A stretch of DNA of 10,702 nt from Terfezia claveryi. Taxonomy: Eukaryota; Ascomycota; Pezizomycetes; Pezizales; Pezizaceae. This document shows, in pieces, positions 1 through 6,647 of this stretch; position 1 is the first letter of the stretch, and each line of letters starts with the position of its first letter. Under the pieces are notes generated by a model that did not search any database, was not told where the DNA came from, and saw nothing but the letters and a program-made list of their open reading frames with translations. The position numbers and the translations under genes were made by a program. Location of the stretch: assembly GCA_015179025.1 (NCBI GenBank), contig WHUX01000782.1:1-10702 (forward strand), in the 5' to 3' direction.

Positions 1-47
1 GCATCACAATGTCGTTCTCTATTTATTTATCCAACTGGCATCCAGCA

Positions 48-157
48 CTCTCCTTGACATCCCTGGCCTTGTGGCGCCACCGCTATAGATCCTTGCCGTT
101 ACCTCTCTTTGACATCCCTGGCCTCCTGGCATCACTGCTACAGACCCTTGCCGTCCT
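48..157. repeat. Two-unit 55-bp tandem direct repeat
   Basis: Two adjacent units, 48-102 and 103-157, share the core TTGACATCCCTGGCC, then a variable TGGC stretch, then a CTA-AGA-CCTTGCCGT block. They differ at scattered positions, mostly transitions. The rest of 1-422 shows no convincing gene, RNA or element end. I see no function for the repeat; it may be a small minisatellite or a remnant of an older repeat. Confidence 0.6.
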
Positions 158-422
158 GGCATACGTCGCTCGTTAGCCTAGTAGGAATTGGCTTCGCTTG
201 CCATTTCGTTCCACCACATTATATGGCATGATGTGTGTAGTACTAAGTATCAAATCCTGGATACCTAGCTGTATAGTAGCATACATGCAGTACTTAGATA
301 GGAAGCTAGCTAGTCTAGAAGTGTCGGGCTTGGCCCAGGGCCCATCATTTTATCTTCCCTGACCTGCTTCGGCCGTTGCCGGCCTCCCAGTTCTGTACTC
401 AACAATCTGCATTATGTAAATC

Positions 423-832
423 CTATATAACCCTAGTAACCCCTATCTTCCTCATTGCCGTGCTGCAGCGACTTTCATCTCCTGACAAATAATACCATCT
501 TATCCCACCTCTGATCCAAGGCTTAACACATTTTTCTTTGCACCTGACAAAATATACTGCACACCTCACTTCAACAAATATTCCTTCCGAATCATGACCT
601 TCTGTTATCCTGCTCGTCCCCATATTCCTACAAAAAATATATGCAGCCCTATAAACTCTAACTTCCACAAAAACTATTCTTTCCAACCCTTCACCATCCG
701 CGTCCTACAACTCATCCTCCAAATCCCCATCTTCCAACTAACCGTCACTGTCCTCCTCGTTCTCCAAATCAGCATCCTCGGAATCACTATCCTCGGAATT
801 ATCCTCTCCATCTTCCTCCTAATCTTCGACAG
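423..832 (-). pseudogene. Decayed acidic (Asp/Glu-rich) open frame cut by element A
   Basis: Read leftwards from the element A boundary, one minus-strand frame gives a highly acidic, low-complexity peptide (stretches such as GEDNSEDSDSEDADLENEED), then a mixed stretch ending near 423. It contains three TAG stops, at 819-821, 738-740 and 705-707, and no obvious start. The plus strand of the same DNA is a pyrimidine-rich tract whose apparent hydrophobic ORF is probably a shadow. Acidic tails of this kind occur at the ends of some host nuclear proteins and some DNA-transposon transposases; that is family knowledge, not an identification. The upstream part would have been separated by the insertion at 832/833. 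It could also be non-coding purine-rich DNA that happens to read as acidic. Confidence 0.35.
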
Positions 833-1125
833 TATCACGGGGGCCCTATTGACTAATAGCACTCTTGCGACTATTAGGACAGACGTAATTTCCTGCCGCA
901 ACGATATCTATCCCGCAATACAGAATATCAATCCTATAGCAGTAAAGTTCAATCCAACAATAGTTCCTCACGACGGATCTTATTTCACAATACAAAATAA
1001 ATCCAATGTCGCTTGAACATGAAGTTAACACTAGACTTAGAACTTTGTATGCTTCGTGTACTCAAGGTGCTCTTGCTTTCGAATACTCGCTGGTGGTGGA
1101 ATACATTCAACCGGAACTACTTGCA

Positions 1126-1134
1126 CTATTTATA
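1126..1134 (-). promoter_or_regulatory. Putative LTR TATA box, element A
   Basis: The minus strand reads TATAAATAG, a good match to a eukaryotic TATA box, and the same nine bases are kept at 8334-8342 in the sister LTR. Transcription would run leftwards, placing U3 at about 1100-2289 and R plus U5 at about 833-1100. The start site is inferred from position only. Confidence 0.45.
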
Positions 1135-1303
1135 TCCTATGGTGTTCGTAGATATTCTTATGATAAAAATATTTTAAAACTCGGGCCTACCTGTCACCTT
1201 GGAATTTTCTTCCTAAGTGTTATGCCATCCACACCTTAGTTAATGCAGTTGCTATCTGCACTTGTTGTTATAGGTTACTAACCCGAACGTAGAGAATATT
1301 CCT

Positions 1304-1474
1304 ATGTCTGCATGTTATACGTACTTCACTTATAGCTCGCTTATCCCATTAAAGAATTCTTATCCGAGACAACTAAATTCAATTTCAGATACGTTACCAA
1401 TCCCCGATACTATTGAATTACCATCTAATAATATCCGAAGGCATCTAATTATGTTTCCGGCAATATTCACTTAA
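1304..1474 (+). CDS. Small ORF antisense within the A LTR, 56 aa, unknown
   Basis: This ATG-started 56-residue frame (begins MSACYTYF, ends MFPAIFT) lies in U3 of the LTR on the strand opposite the element's own genes. The same frame, start and stop are kept at 8513-8683 in the other copy. I count about seven base differences between the copies, four of them silent, giving two amino-acid changes (Thr/Ala and Asn/Asp). That is weakly in favour of coding, but two copies are too few and an LTR ORF of this length can arise by chance. I see no signal peptide, membrane segment or recognisable domain. Treat it as a candidate, not an established gene. Confidence 0.2.
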   Translation: MSACYTYFTYSSLIPLKNSYPRQLNSISDTLPIPDTIELPSNNIRRHLIMFPAIFT

Positions 1475-1921
1475 TAGTGTCTAGTATCCATTGAAAATTA
1501 TTTTCAACTGCACATAACTCTATGAATCGAGAACTGTGGGTCACGAGTAGATTACCATTGGAAAGGTATCAACGCATAGCAGATTATAGAATCTTAGTTT
1601 ATCTCGATACCCAAATTATTCATGGAGTTATTACTAATAATAGGTAAACCTCCTTGTGGACCTATATGACCATATTAAAAGTCTTATATCTCCATGAGTT
1701 TAACTCCGATCATAAAAAGGATTGCAGAAATAGAATCAGGACGAAGAGTAGGCCTAATAGAACCTTGAAACATTAAATTCGGAGAACTTTATGTTTTGGC
1801 CCTACCTTTGGCCTCTGTCCTGGGCGCACTCCCTTATAGTGTCACCGGACGCACTTTGGTCTAAAATGCGCCCTCAGTCCTTCATTTTTTTAGTTATTTT
1901 TACTGAATTATTTTCCTTAAG

Positions 1922-1970
1922 TTCAGGGTAATAATTAGCAATTCAGGGTAACGCCAAGACTTCAGGGTAA
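1922..1970. repeat. Triple TTCAGGGTAA motif, LTR A
   Basis: Three exact copies of TTCAGGGTAA start at 1922, 1942 and 1961, spaced 20 and 19 bases apart. They lie in U3, roughly 790 bp upstream of the putative TATA box. All three are kept in LTR B at 9132, 9152 and 9171, although bases between them differ. Binding sites for a regulator are possible; the spacing of about two helical turns fits that but does not prove it. Confidence 0.6.
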
Positions 1971-2289
1971 CAGCTAATAGCTAGTATATGTATGCATATA
2001 GCCACAATATTGATCTGGGTATAACTATTGAACCATTAATCGGATACTTATGAAACTTAAACCGTAGCTCCCTTAAGGGTCTATGGACGTTCCATAAGGG
2101 TCTTAACCATCTAGGATGATTATAAACTGCTCCGAAGTTCATACCCATTTCATATACTTAACTCTTATAGATAAGTATTAGAAATGTTTGTACCACACTA
2201 CTAAGTGTGTACCTAGAGTCCTATAGATTCTAGGGTCGTTCTATAAGGGCCCAAGTACCTTTGGTAGGGCTGGATGTCACCCCGTGACA

Positions 2290-2307
2290 GTGCCTCCCGC
2301 CTTAAGG
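2290..2307 (-). other. Polypurine tract of element A
   Basis: Immediately next to the LTR, the minus strand reads CCTTAAGGCGGGAGGCAC. It is the plus-strand DNA primer site expected directly upstream of a 3' LTR and sets the orientation of the element. The sister copy has GGGGGG where this has GGCGGG, so A carries one interruption. The DNA from here to 2532 is 3' untranslated sequence with only shadow ORFs. Confidence 0.75.
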
Positions 2308-2532
2308 TTCTTCTCCACAAGAACCTAATTGATCATGCAACCAGAATCATTATTGCCACTAACAACAATGGATGGGGCTTGAGGACCAGTCCTCATGTAC
2401 GACAGCCAAAACATAGCTGCGTACGTCTCATTGCACCCCTGAGACAATATGGCATAAGAAATACAAGCAAAACAAAAACGTAAAGATAATTCAAAAAACC
2501 TAATGCCTAATAATTGAAAAAAAGAAAAATCT

Positions 2533-2808
2533 TCATAAGATAACATTAGGGTCCCGAGGCTTACGAGGATTATCCAGATGGAATTTTCGAATTAAATCGG
2601 CTGCTCCATACTTCAGATTCTCATATAGTTCCCATGTGTCATCATCAGGACCGTAACCCTTCCAAGAGACTAAATACATAACCCGTCCCTTCCTGAGCTC
2701 ACTCCTCCTAACTTTTCCCACCTGGTATTCCGATTCTTCGAGGTCGACTGGAGGGGGTGTTGGTGAGCGTCTGCCGGCAATCGTATTAAGGTGGTAGGGT
2801 TCCAACAA
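2533..2808 (-). pseudogene. Chromodomain of element A
   Basis: This 91-codon stop-free stretch ends the pol frame. It contains EYQVGKVRRSELRKGRVMY, then LVSWKGYGPDDDTWE and a helix ending DLIRKFHLDNP: the usual chromodomain pattern of three strands with aromatic residues (Tyr, Trp, Trp) and a C-terminal helix. Chromodomains at the end of integrase bind methylated histone tails and target insertion to heterochromatin in this clade (family knowledge). Copy B differs at several residues; B has WEPYENLKDG where A has WELYENLKYG, which looks like drift in A. It is detached from the rest of the frame by upstream lesions. Confidence 0.9.
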
Positions 2809-4037
2809 ACTAATATGAAAAACTGGGTGAGTTTTGCCTGTACTTGGGGGAAGTTCTAACTCATAGGCGTAAGTGCCAATAAGCCGTTTAATTCTAAACT
2901 TCCCTCATAATTTGTAGTCAAGCTTCTTGGTTAGACGCCTTGTTTTGATGTTCTTTGCATTGACCATAACCTAATCTCCCACTTTGAATGTCGGTTCCTT
3001 CTCTGCTACCTTGAGATTGTAGTATTTGGACATCCGGTCCTGCGCTGCCTTCATGTTCTCCCTCATAGCCTCTCTCATTACGTCCAAGGTTTCGACTGTC
3101 TTGACTGCCTCAGGGTTGTTCGATTCAGTTGAGGCTTCAGTTGGGTTCTAGAAATTGTTTTCCGGGTGTTGAGCATATGCGGCGAAGAATGGTGTGAGTT
3201 TAGTACTAGAGTGAACAGTATTATTATAACAAAACTCGGCAAATGGTAATAACTCGACCCAGTCATCCTAATCCCAACAGCAATATGTCCGTAGATAATG
3301 CTCAAGGGTCTGGTTGACTTGTTCGGTTTGACCATCAGTCTGGGGGTGATATGCCGAGGACTTATCCAACTCAACTCCTAATAACTGCATTACCTCCATC
3401 CAAAACTAACTTGTAAACACGAATCCCGATCCAAACAACCCTCTTTGGTAATCCATGCAGCCTCCAAACCTCCTTGACAAATATCCCAGCCAACTCTTTT
3501 GCCTTCCGGTTCTTTAAGGGAATGAAATGTGACATCTTAGTAAACCTATCAACAATAACCCAGATCTGATTATACCCTTTGACTAGTGGTAAATCAGTGA
3601 TGAAATCCATCGAAATGTGTTCTCACGGCCTATAGGGGATTAGAAGAGGTATAAGCTTGCTATATTTCTTATGTCTTGCTGTCTTGTTTCTTTGGCAAGC
3701 ATCACATGTGCGAACGTAGTTTCGTACCCAATCTTCCATGTTAGGCCAGTAGTAATTTCGTTTCACAAGCTTGAGGGTTTTGTCACATCCTAAATGACCT
3801 GCAACTTTAGCATCATGACACTAGAAAGCCACTTTTAATTTAAGGGAGTTGTTGTCAGGTATATATAGGCGACGTTCATAGGTTACCATGTCATCTTCTA
3901 AACCGTAATGATCGAGTCCGGGGTACTCCTTGCCAAACTTCAATGCATTCCGAATCCCTAACCACTTGTCATCCTTGAGGCCAGACTTTAGGATTGCTTT
4001 TAACCAACTTGATTCTTCCGTTTGTGAGGCCTTCACT

Positions 4038-4050
4038 GCCATAATATGGC
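4038..4050. other. 13-bp palindrome at the N2 insertion site
   Basis: GCCATA-A-TATGGC is a perfect odd palindrome in the pol DNA of element A, ending one base before the probable TSD/LTR junction of N2. The predicted duplicated target is TGGCG (4047-4051). A hairpin target or a coincidence are both possible. Confidence 0.4.
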
Positions 4051-4332
4051 GTGTTACTAGACTGTAATAAATGGTACTAGACAGTATTCATTCGGTACCG
4101 TTTATACAATCTATATCCGTAGGCACGGATGTTTGTGTATTTCGGTTCTGCTGAGGTAAGACCTCAGAAAGGTAGGGAGATTACTATGTGGGACGTTCCC
4201 GAAGGGAATAGTAATTAACTGGTGTAATCTATCTTATATGATTTATACTATCTAAGCTATATGATCTTGATCTGATCGGAATATAGGCTTGCTTGCTCTG
4301 TGTGCTTGCTTGGTTGCTTCTTGTCTTTCTGT

Positions 4333-4350
4333 GGATTCCAGAGGGAATCC
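4333..4350. other. Hairpin near the N2 transcription start
   Basis: GGATTCC-AGAG-GGAATCC is a perfect 7-bp stem with a 4-base loop. It lies 7-24 bases downstream of the putative TATA box on the minus strand, so it would fall at or next to the start of the transcript and of the R region. Confidence 0.5.
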
Positions 4351-4356
4351 AGTGGC

Positions 4357-4365
4357 CTATTTATA
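4357..4365 (-). promoter_or_regulatory. Putative LTR TATA box, element N2
   Basis: The minus strand reads TATAAATAG, the same nine bases as in the A and B LTRs. Transcription would start at roughly 4330-4337 and run left, making 4741 to about 4335 the U3 region. The 41-bp repeats lie about 80-180 bp upstream, a typical position for enhancer-like elements. No start site can be seen directly. Confidence 0.5.
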
Positions 4366-4443
4366 CTCCTCTAAGATCTGATGACTAAGGAAATAAATAC
4401 AATAAAGGGTGGCATACCAGAAGGTGGTGCACTGTACAAAAAG

Positions 4444-4545
4444 GGTCATGTGGCCATAGTAATGAGTCACACGCCTTAAACAATGGTCATGTGGCCATAG
4501 TAATGAGTCACATGCCTTAAACAGAGGTCATGCGGCCATAATGAG
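4444..4545. repeat. 41-bp tandem repeat in N2 U3, about 2.5 copies
   Basis: Units begin at 4444, 4485 and 4526 with GGTCATGTGGCCATAGTAAT; the first two continue with GAGTCACACGCCTTAAACA. The period is exactly 41. The third unit is partial and has one base missing in GGCCATAATG. The location upstream of the TATA box suggests a duplicated regulatory block. Confidence 0.8.
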
Positions 4546-4564
4546 GGTGTCTTCATATGGCAAG

Positions 4565-4586
4565 TGCCATGGAACTTCCCATGGCA
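4565..4586. other. Hairpin in N2 U3
   Basis: TGCCATGG-AACTTC-CCATGGCA is a perfect 8-bp inverted repeat with a 6-base spacer. It lies just upstream of the 41-bp repeat block. A protein-binding palindrome is possible. Confidence 0.5.
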
Positions 4587-4741
4587 GATTCCGCGTGCTA
4601 TGGACACTTATAAAGCAATAGAAGGTGGTAGAAGGCTAGTCCTTCAACCGAGAGGCTTAGTTACATAACATAGAAGTAATATAGGAAATACAAAAGTATA
4701 TAATCAATTATATAAGCGATGAAACAACGTTCTCCATTACA

Positions 4742-4750
4742 CTTCCCCAC
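4742..4750 (-). other. Polypurine tract of element N2
   Basis: The minus strand reads GTGGGGAAG directly before the LTR. It is short but purine-only apart from one T, and it lies 20 bases after the stop codon of the long frame. It supports the LTR end at 4741 and the minus orientation. Confidence 0.6.
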
Positions 4751-4984
4751 ATAGAAGGATTTCCTATCCTTACTTCTTTCGCTCTGCCATATTGGTTTCC
4801 ATACGTCCTAAGATTTGATTCATTGTTAATACATTAGCATTAACATGAATATCCTTAGTGTTTCCTTGACTCATGATTCTATCTCGTTCTTGTTGGATAA
4901 GAGCTCGGGTCTCATCTCTGGTTCGTGGTCCTTGTTTTCCTTTAGTCCTTAGATGTCTCTTGTATGTATCTTCCATGCTTTTGG

Positions 4985-5140
4985 TCGTCCAGAAGTCTTA
5001 AAGAATTTCAGTGGTAATATCCTTGGCGTTTACTTATGAATCATATTCAGGAGAGTATTCTAGCCATCTGACCTTATATTGTCTTTCTCTAGTTCAAGGA
5101 GCTGTTCTGAATTCTAATATCTTTTCAACTTCATAACAAT
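4985..5140 (-). pseudogene. Chromodomain of element N2, broken by stops
   Basis: The frame reads CYEVEKILEFRTAP, a TGA stop (5094), QYKVRWLEYSPEYDS, a TAA stop (5034), then NAKDITTEIL and another TAA (4998). The EVEKIL start, the YKVRWLEYSPEYDS core and the position after the integrase C-terminal domain fit a chromodomain. The TAA at 5034 stands where the family usually has Trp. The domain would guide integration to silent chromatin. It is unrelated at the residue level to the A/B chromodomain apart from the family pattern. Confidence 0.75.
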
Positions 5141-5951
5141 CATCTTGAATTGGTCCTAGTTCCTGAGATTGTCTGTGAGGGAACTGGGTAGGATTGTTTT
5201 TATAGTAAGGTTTGAGTTTGCTAATATGAAAAGTATTATATATGAGGTGGAGGTCAGGTTGACTGGATAGGTCTAGGCTATAGTTATTGCGTTTCCGATT
5301 ACTAGAAATAATGGGAAATGGGCCTAGCCATTTTGGTTTGAGTTTGGGTAAGACGTTCGATAGGTTGATATTTTCTGAGGAAAGCATAACTTGGTGTCCA
5401 ATTAAAAATTTAGCTGTATTGGGTAGTCGTTTGTTAGCTTGAGATGCTTGAGTCTTCTTGGCGTCATATAGGTTTTTAGACATTACCTCATGACGTTTGT
5501 TTGCTGGTACATATGCATTAATGGGGTATGGAAGTATCGATATGCCAAGATATGCATTAAATCCAAATAGTGTGGAAAAGGGACTATTCTGTCTAGCGGC
5601 GTTATACCTAGAGTTAAGTTTCAACTGTATCTCTGGTAGTTTCTGTAGCCAATCAAATCCTTCGATTTTACAGGCTCTTGCTACTTTTAGAATTTCTTTG
5701 TTCACAATTTCCGATTGTCCGTCTGCACGTGGATGATATGTGGTGGACGGTTCCAACTTGATTCCTTTATTCCTAGCCCAATCTTGTAAGTGCGTTGACA
5801 TAAAAAGAGTGTCATGGTCAAAAACAATACAGAAAGGGTATACCATAGTCGGGACTACATGAGTATCAAAGGTAGCAGTACATTGTTCTGCTGTGAAATT
5901 ATCTGAGACAGGAATAAGAAACTTGAATCCTGATTGTCTATCGACAATCGT
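5094..5951 (-). pseudogene. Integrase core and C-terminal domain of element N2
   Basis: Catalytic-core fragment. The stretch after the stop at 5952 reads TIVDRQSGFKFLIPVSDNFT, the second Asp is in IVFDHDTLFMS (where SDRDSLFVS-like motifs are usual), and the third acidic residue is the Glu of HPRADGQSE. The first Asp lies upstream, in WTDISIDFLK near 6060. The C-terminal part has the GPY/F-like LGPFPIISSN and YNTFHISKLKPYY, typical of gypsy integrases. The second-Asp motif is slightly unusual (FDHD) but the Asp is present. All three acidic residues survive; inactivation is by stop codons, not active-site change. Confidence 0.85.
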
Positions 5952-5954
5952 CTA

Positions 5955-6410
5955 AAGTTGTGAAATACAAACTACATGATCTTCTTCAACAGGAATATTC
6001 GGGTACAAAATTGAATACTTAGTAAACACAGGTGCTACTTTAAGAAAATCTATCGATATGTCAGTCCATGGCCTACTTAGTACATGTAATGGGGTTACGA
6101 GTCCAAGTGGTGCCTTGTTGGAATACTTTGTCCGTTGACAAGTATCACAACTTCTGATATAGTCCTTTGTTGGTTCTGCAAAGGACTGGTAATTATATCG
6201 GTCAGTAAGATATTTCATGGTTTTTTCAATGCCGCCATGAGCGGTTGCTTCATGTGCGTCTTTAATAACCAATTCGAGATAGTTCTTACCTTCGATGTTA
6301 AAGGTAGAGAGCAAGACTAATCTCCATTGTCCTTGTCGGTTCTTGACATACAAAAATCCATCTCTTCTTCTATGATCCTTATGGTTCATAAAGGTATCAT
6401 AGTAGTTCTT
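5955..6410 (-). pseudogene. Integrase zinc-binding domain of element N2
   Basis: The HHCC domain reads KDAHEATAHGGIEKTMKYL, then YIRSCDTCQRTK, the usual spacing for a retroviral-type integrase N-terminal zinc finger. It is followed by PWTDISIDFLKVAPV with the first catalytic Asp. Upstream, DGFLYVKNRQGQWRLVL is the typical lead-in to integrase after RNase H. Directly before that the frame meets a TAG at 6411 and runs back into the Gag linker instead of RNase H. Confidence 0.85.
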
Positions 6411-6599
6411 CTAGATAGGACATACTATCATGTATAATTGATATGCGGCTTTCATACCTGAACCTTGGTCAAGCCACTGTGTAATGAAGTAGTCCTTGTT
6501 GTCTTCCCATCCGTCGCTGATGTTTTTCTCTTCAATGAGCTTGTTGAGGGTCGGTTCGATCCTTACGTTGAAGTCATTGATGGTGGGTTTCTTCTCCTT

Positions 6600-6641
6600 G
6601 CATGTGGAAGCATTATGTCCTGAAAACTTACAGAAATTACA
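6600..6641 (-). other. CCHC zinc knuckle of N2 Gag
   Basis: CNFCKFSGHNASTC matches C-X2-C-X4-H-X4-C exactly, the nucleic-acid-binding zinc knuckle of Gag nucleocapsid. It lies just after the TAG at 6645 in the same frame as both neighbours, so it belongs to the long frame. It is about 70 codons from the start of the integrase lead-in. Confidence 0.85.
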
Positions 6642-6647
6642 ACGCTA

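Larger units (their letters stand above)
833..2289 (-). repeat. 3' LTR of element A (1457 bp)
   Basis: The ends were fixed by comparison with 8040-9502, which matches along its whole length with scattered substitutions and small indels. The right end is CCCCGTGACA. The left end is TATCACGGGG, where the other copy has TGTCACGGGG, so the ends form a 10-bp terminal inverted repeat with one G-to-A change. A polypurine tract abuts the right end, making this the 3' LTR of a leftward element. It contains a minus-strand TATAAATAG at 1126-1134, three TTCAGGGTAA motifs at 1922-1970, a hairpin (TATGGA-CGT-TCCATA) near 2080-2095 and a plus-strand small ORF at 1304-1474. Confidence 0.9.
833..4051 (-). mobile_element. 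Ty3/gypsy chromovirus, element A (3' part, degraded)
   Basis: On the minus strand this has the order expected of the 3' half of a chromodomain gypsy element: integrase, chromodomain, 3' untranslated DNA, polypurine tract and 3' LTR. It stops abruptly at 4051, just upstream of the integrase zinc-binding domain, where the LTR of element N2 begins. Reverse transcriptase, RNase H, gag and the 5' LTR are not in the window; in a nested arrangement they should reappear to the right. The five bases before the LTR (828-832, GACAG) are the predicted target-site duplication. A close relative of the same family lies at 8040-10702. Element A carries many stops and frame lesions and is the most decayed of the set. 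Confidence 0.88.
2533..4051 (-). pseudogene. pol: Pol 3' fragment of element A: integrase plus chromodomain
   Basis: Domains in order on the minus strand: a linker after RNase H (4042-3826); the integrase zinc-binding domain (GHLGCDKTLKLVKRNYYWP, then CDACQRNK, about 3820-3680); the integrase core with the first catalytic Asp in ISMDFITDLP (about 3610); the region of the second Asp at about 3430; the catalytic Glu in HPQTDGQTEQ (about 3330); the integrase C-terminal domain; and a chromodomain (2533-2808). In-frame stops lie at 3821, 3623, 3406, 3268, 3148, 2971 and 2905. Two small indels near 3432 and 3419 shift the frame around the second Asp. Compared with copy B, the stops at 3268 and 3148 replace Gln, 2971 replaces Trp and 2905 replaces Arg, all C-to-T or G-to-A changes. 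The product would integrate element DNA and steer it to modified histones. It cannot be functional. Confidence 0.9.
4052..4741 (-). repeat. 3' LTR of element N2 (690 bp)
   Basis: The left end TGTTAC and right end ATTACA give a short imperfect TG...CA inverted repeat, and a polypurine tract abuts the right end. No second copy is present in the window, so the ends are inferred from the break in element A coding sequence on one side and the polypurine tract on the other. It contains a TATA box at 4357-4365, 41-bp tandem repeats at 4444-4545, a doubled TACTAGAC near the left end (4055 and 4075), and four short hairpins (4151-4167, 4196-4208, 4333-4350, 4565-4586). Confidence 0.75.

Noticed and set aside
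240..320. Possible inverted repeat AGTACTAAGTAT / AGTACTTAGATA as a transposon end
   Set aside because: The pairing is short and imperfect, and there is no flanking duplication or transposase.
594..1016. Plus-strand hydrophobic ORF that looks like a membrane protein
   Set aside because: It is the complement of the acidic minus-strand stretch and crosses the LTR A boundary at 833, so it joins two unrelated pieces of DNA.
1006..1239. 77-residue plus-strand ORF in LTR A
   Set aside because: The matching stretch of LTR B has several stops in this frame (for example just after the shared ATG), so it is not maintained.
2274..2546. Overlapping ORFs on both strands between the LTR and chromodomain
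   Set aside because: They lie in the 3' untranslated DNA and across the LTR end, and show no domain or coding pattern.
3078..3374. 98-residue minus-strand ORF, and its counterpart at 10288-10587
   Set aside because: Both are out-of-frame shadows of the integrase coding sequence, conserved only because the underlying DNA is.
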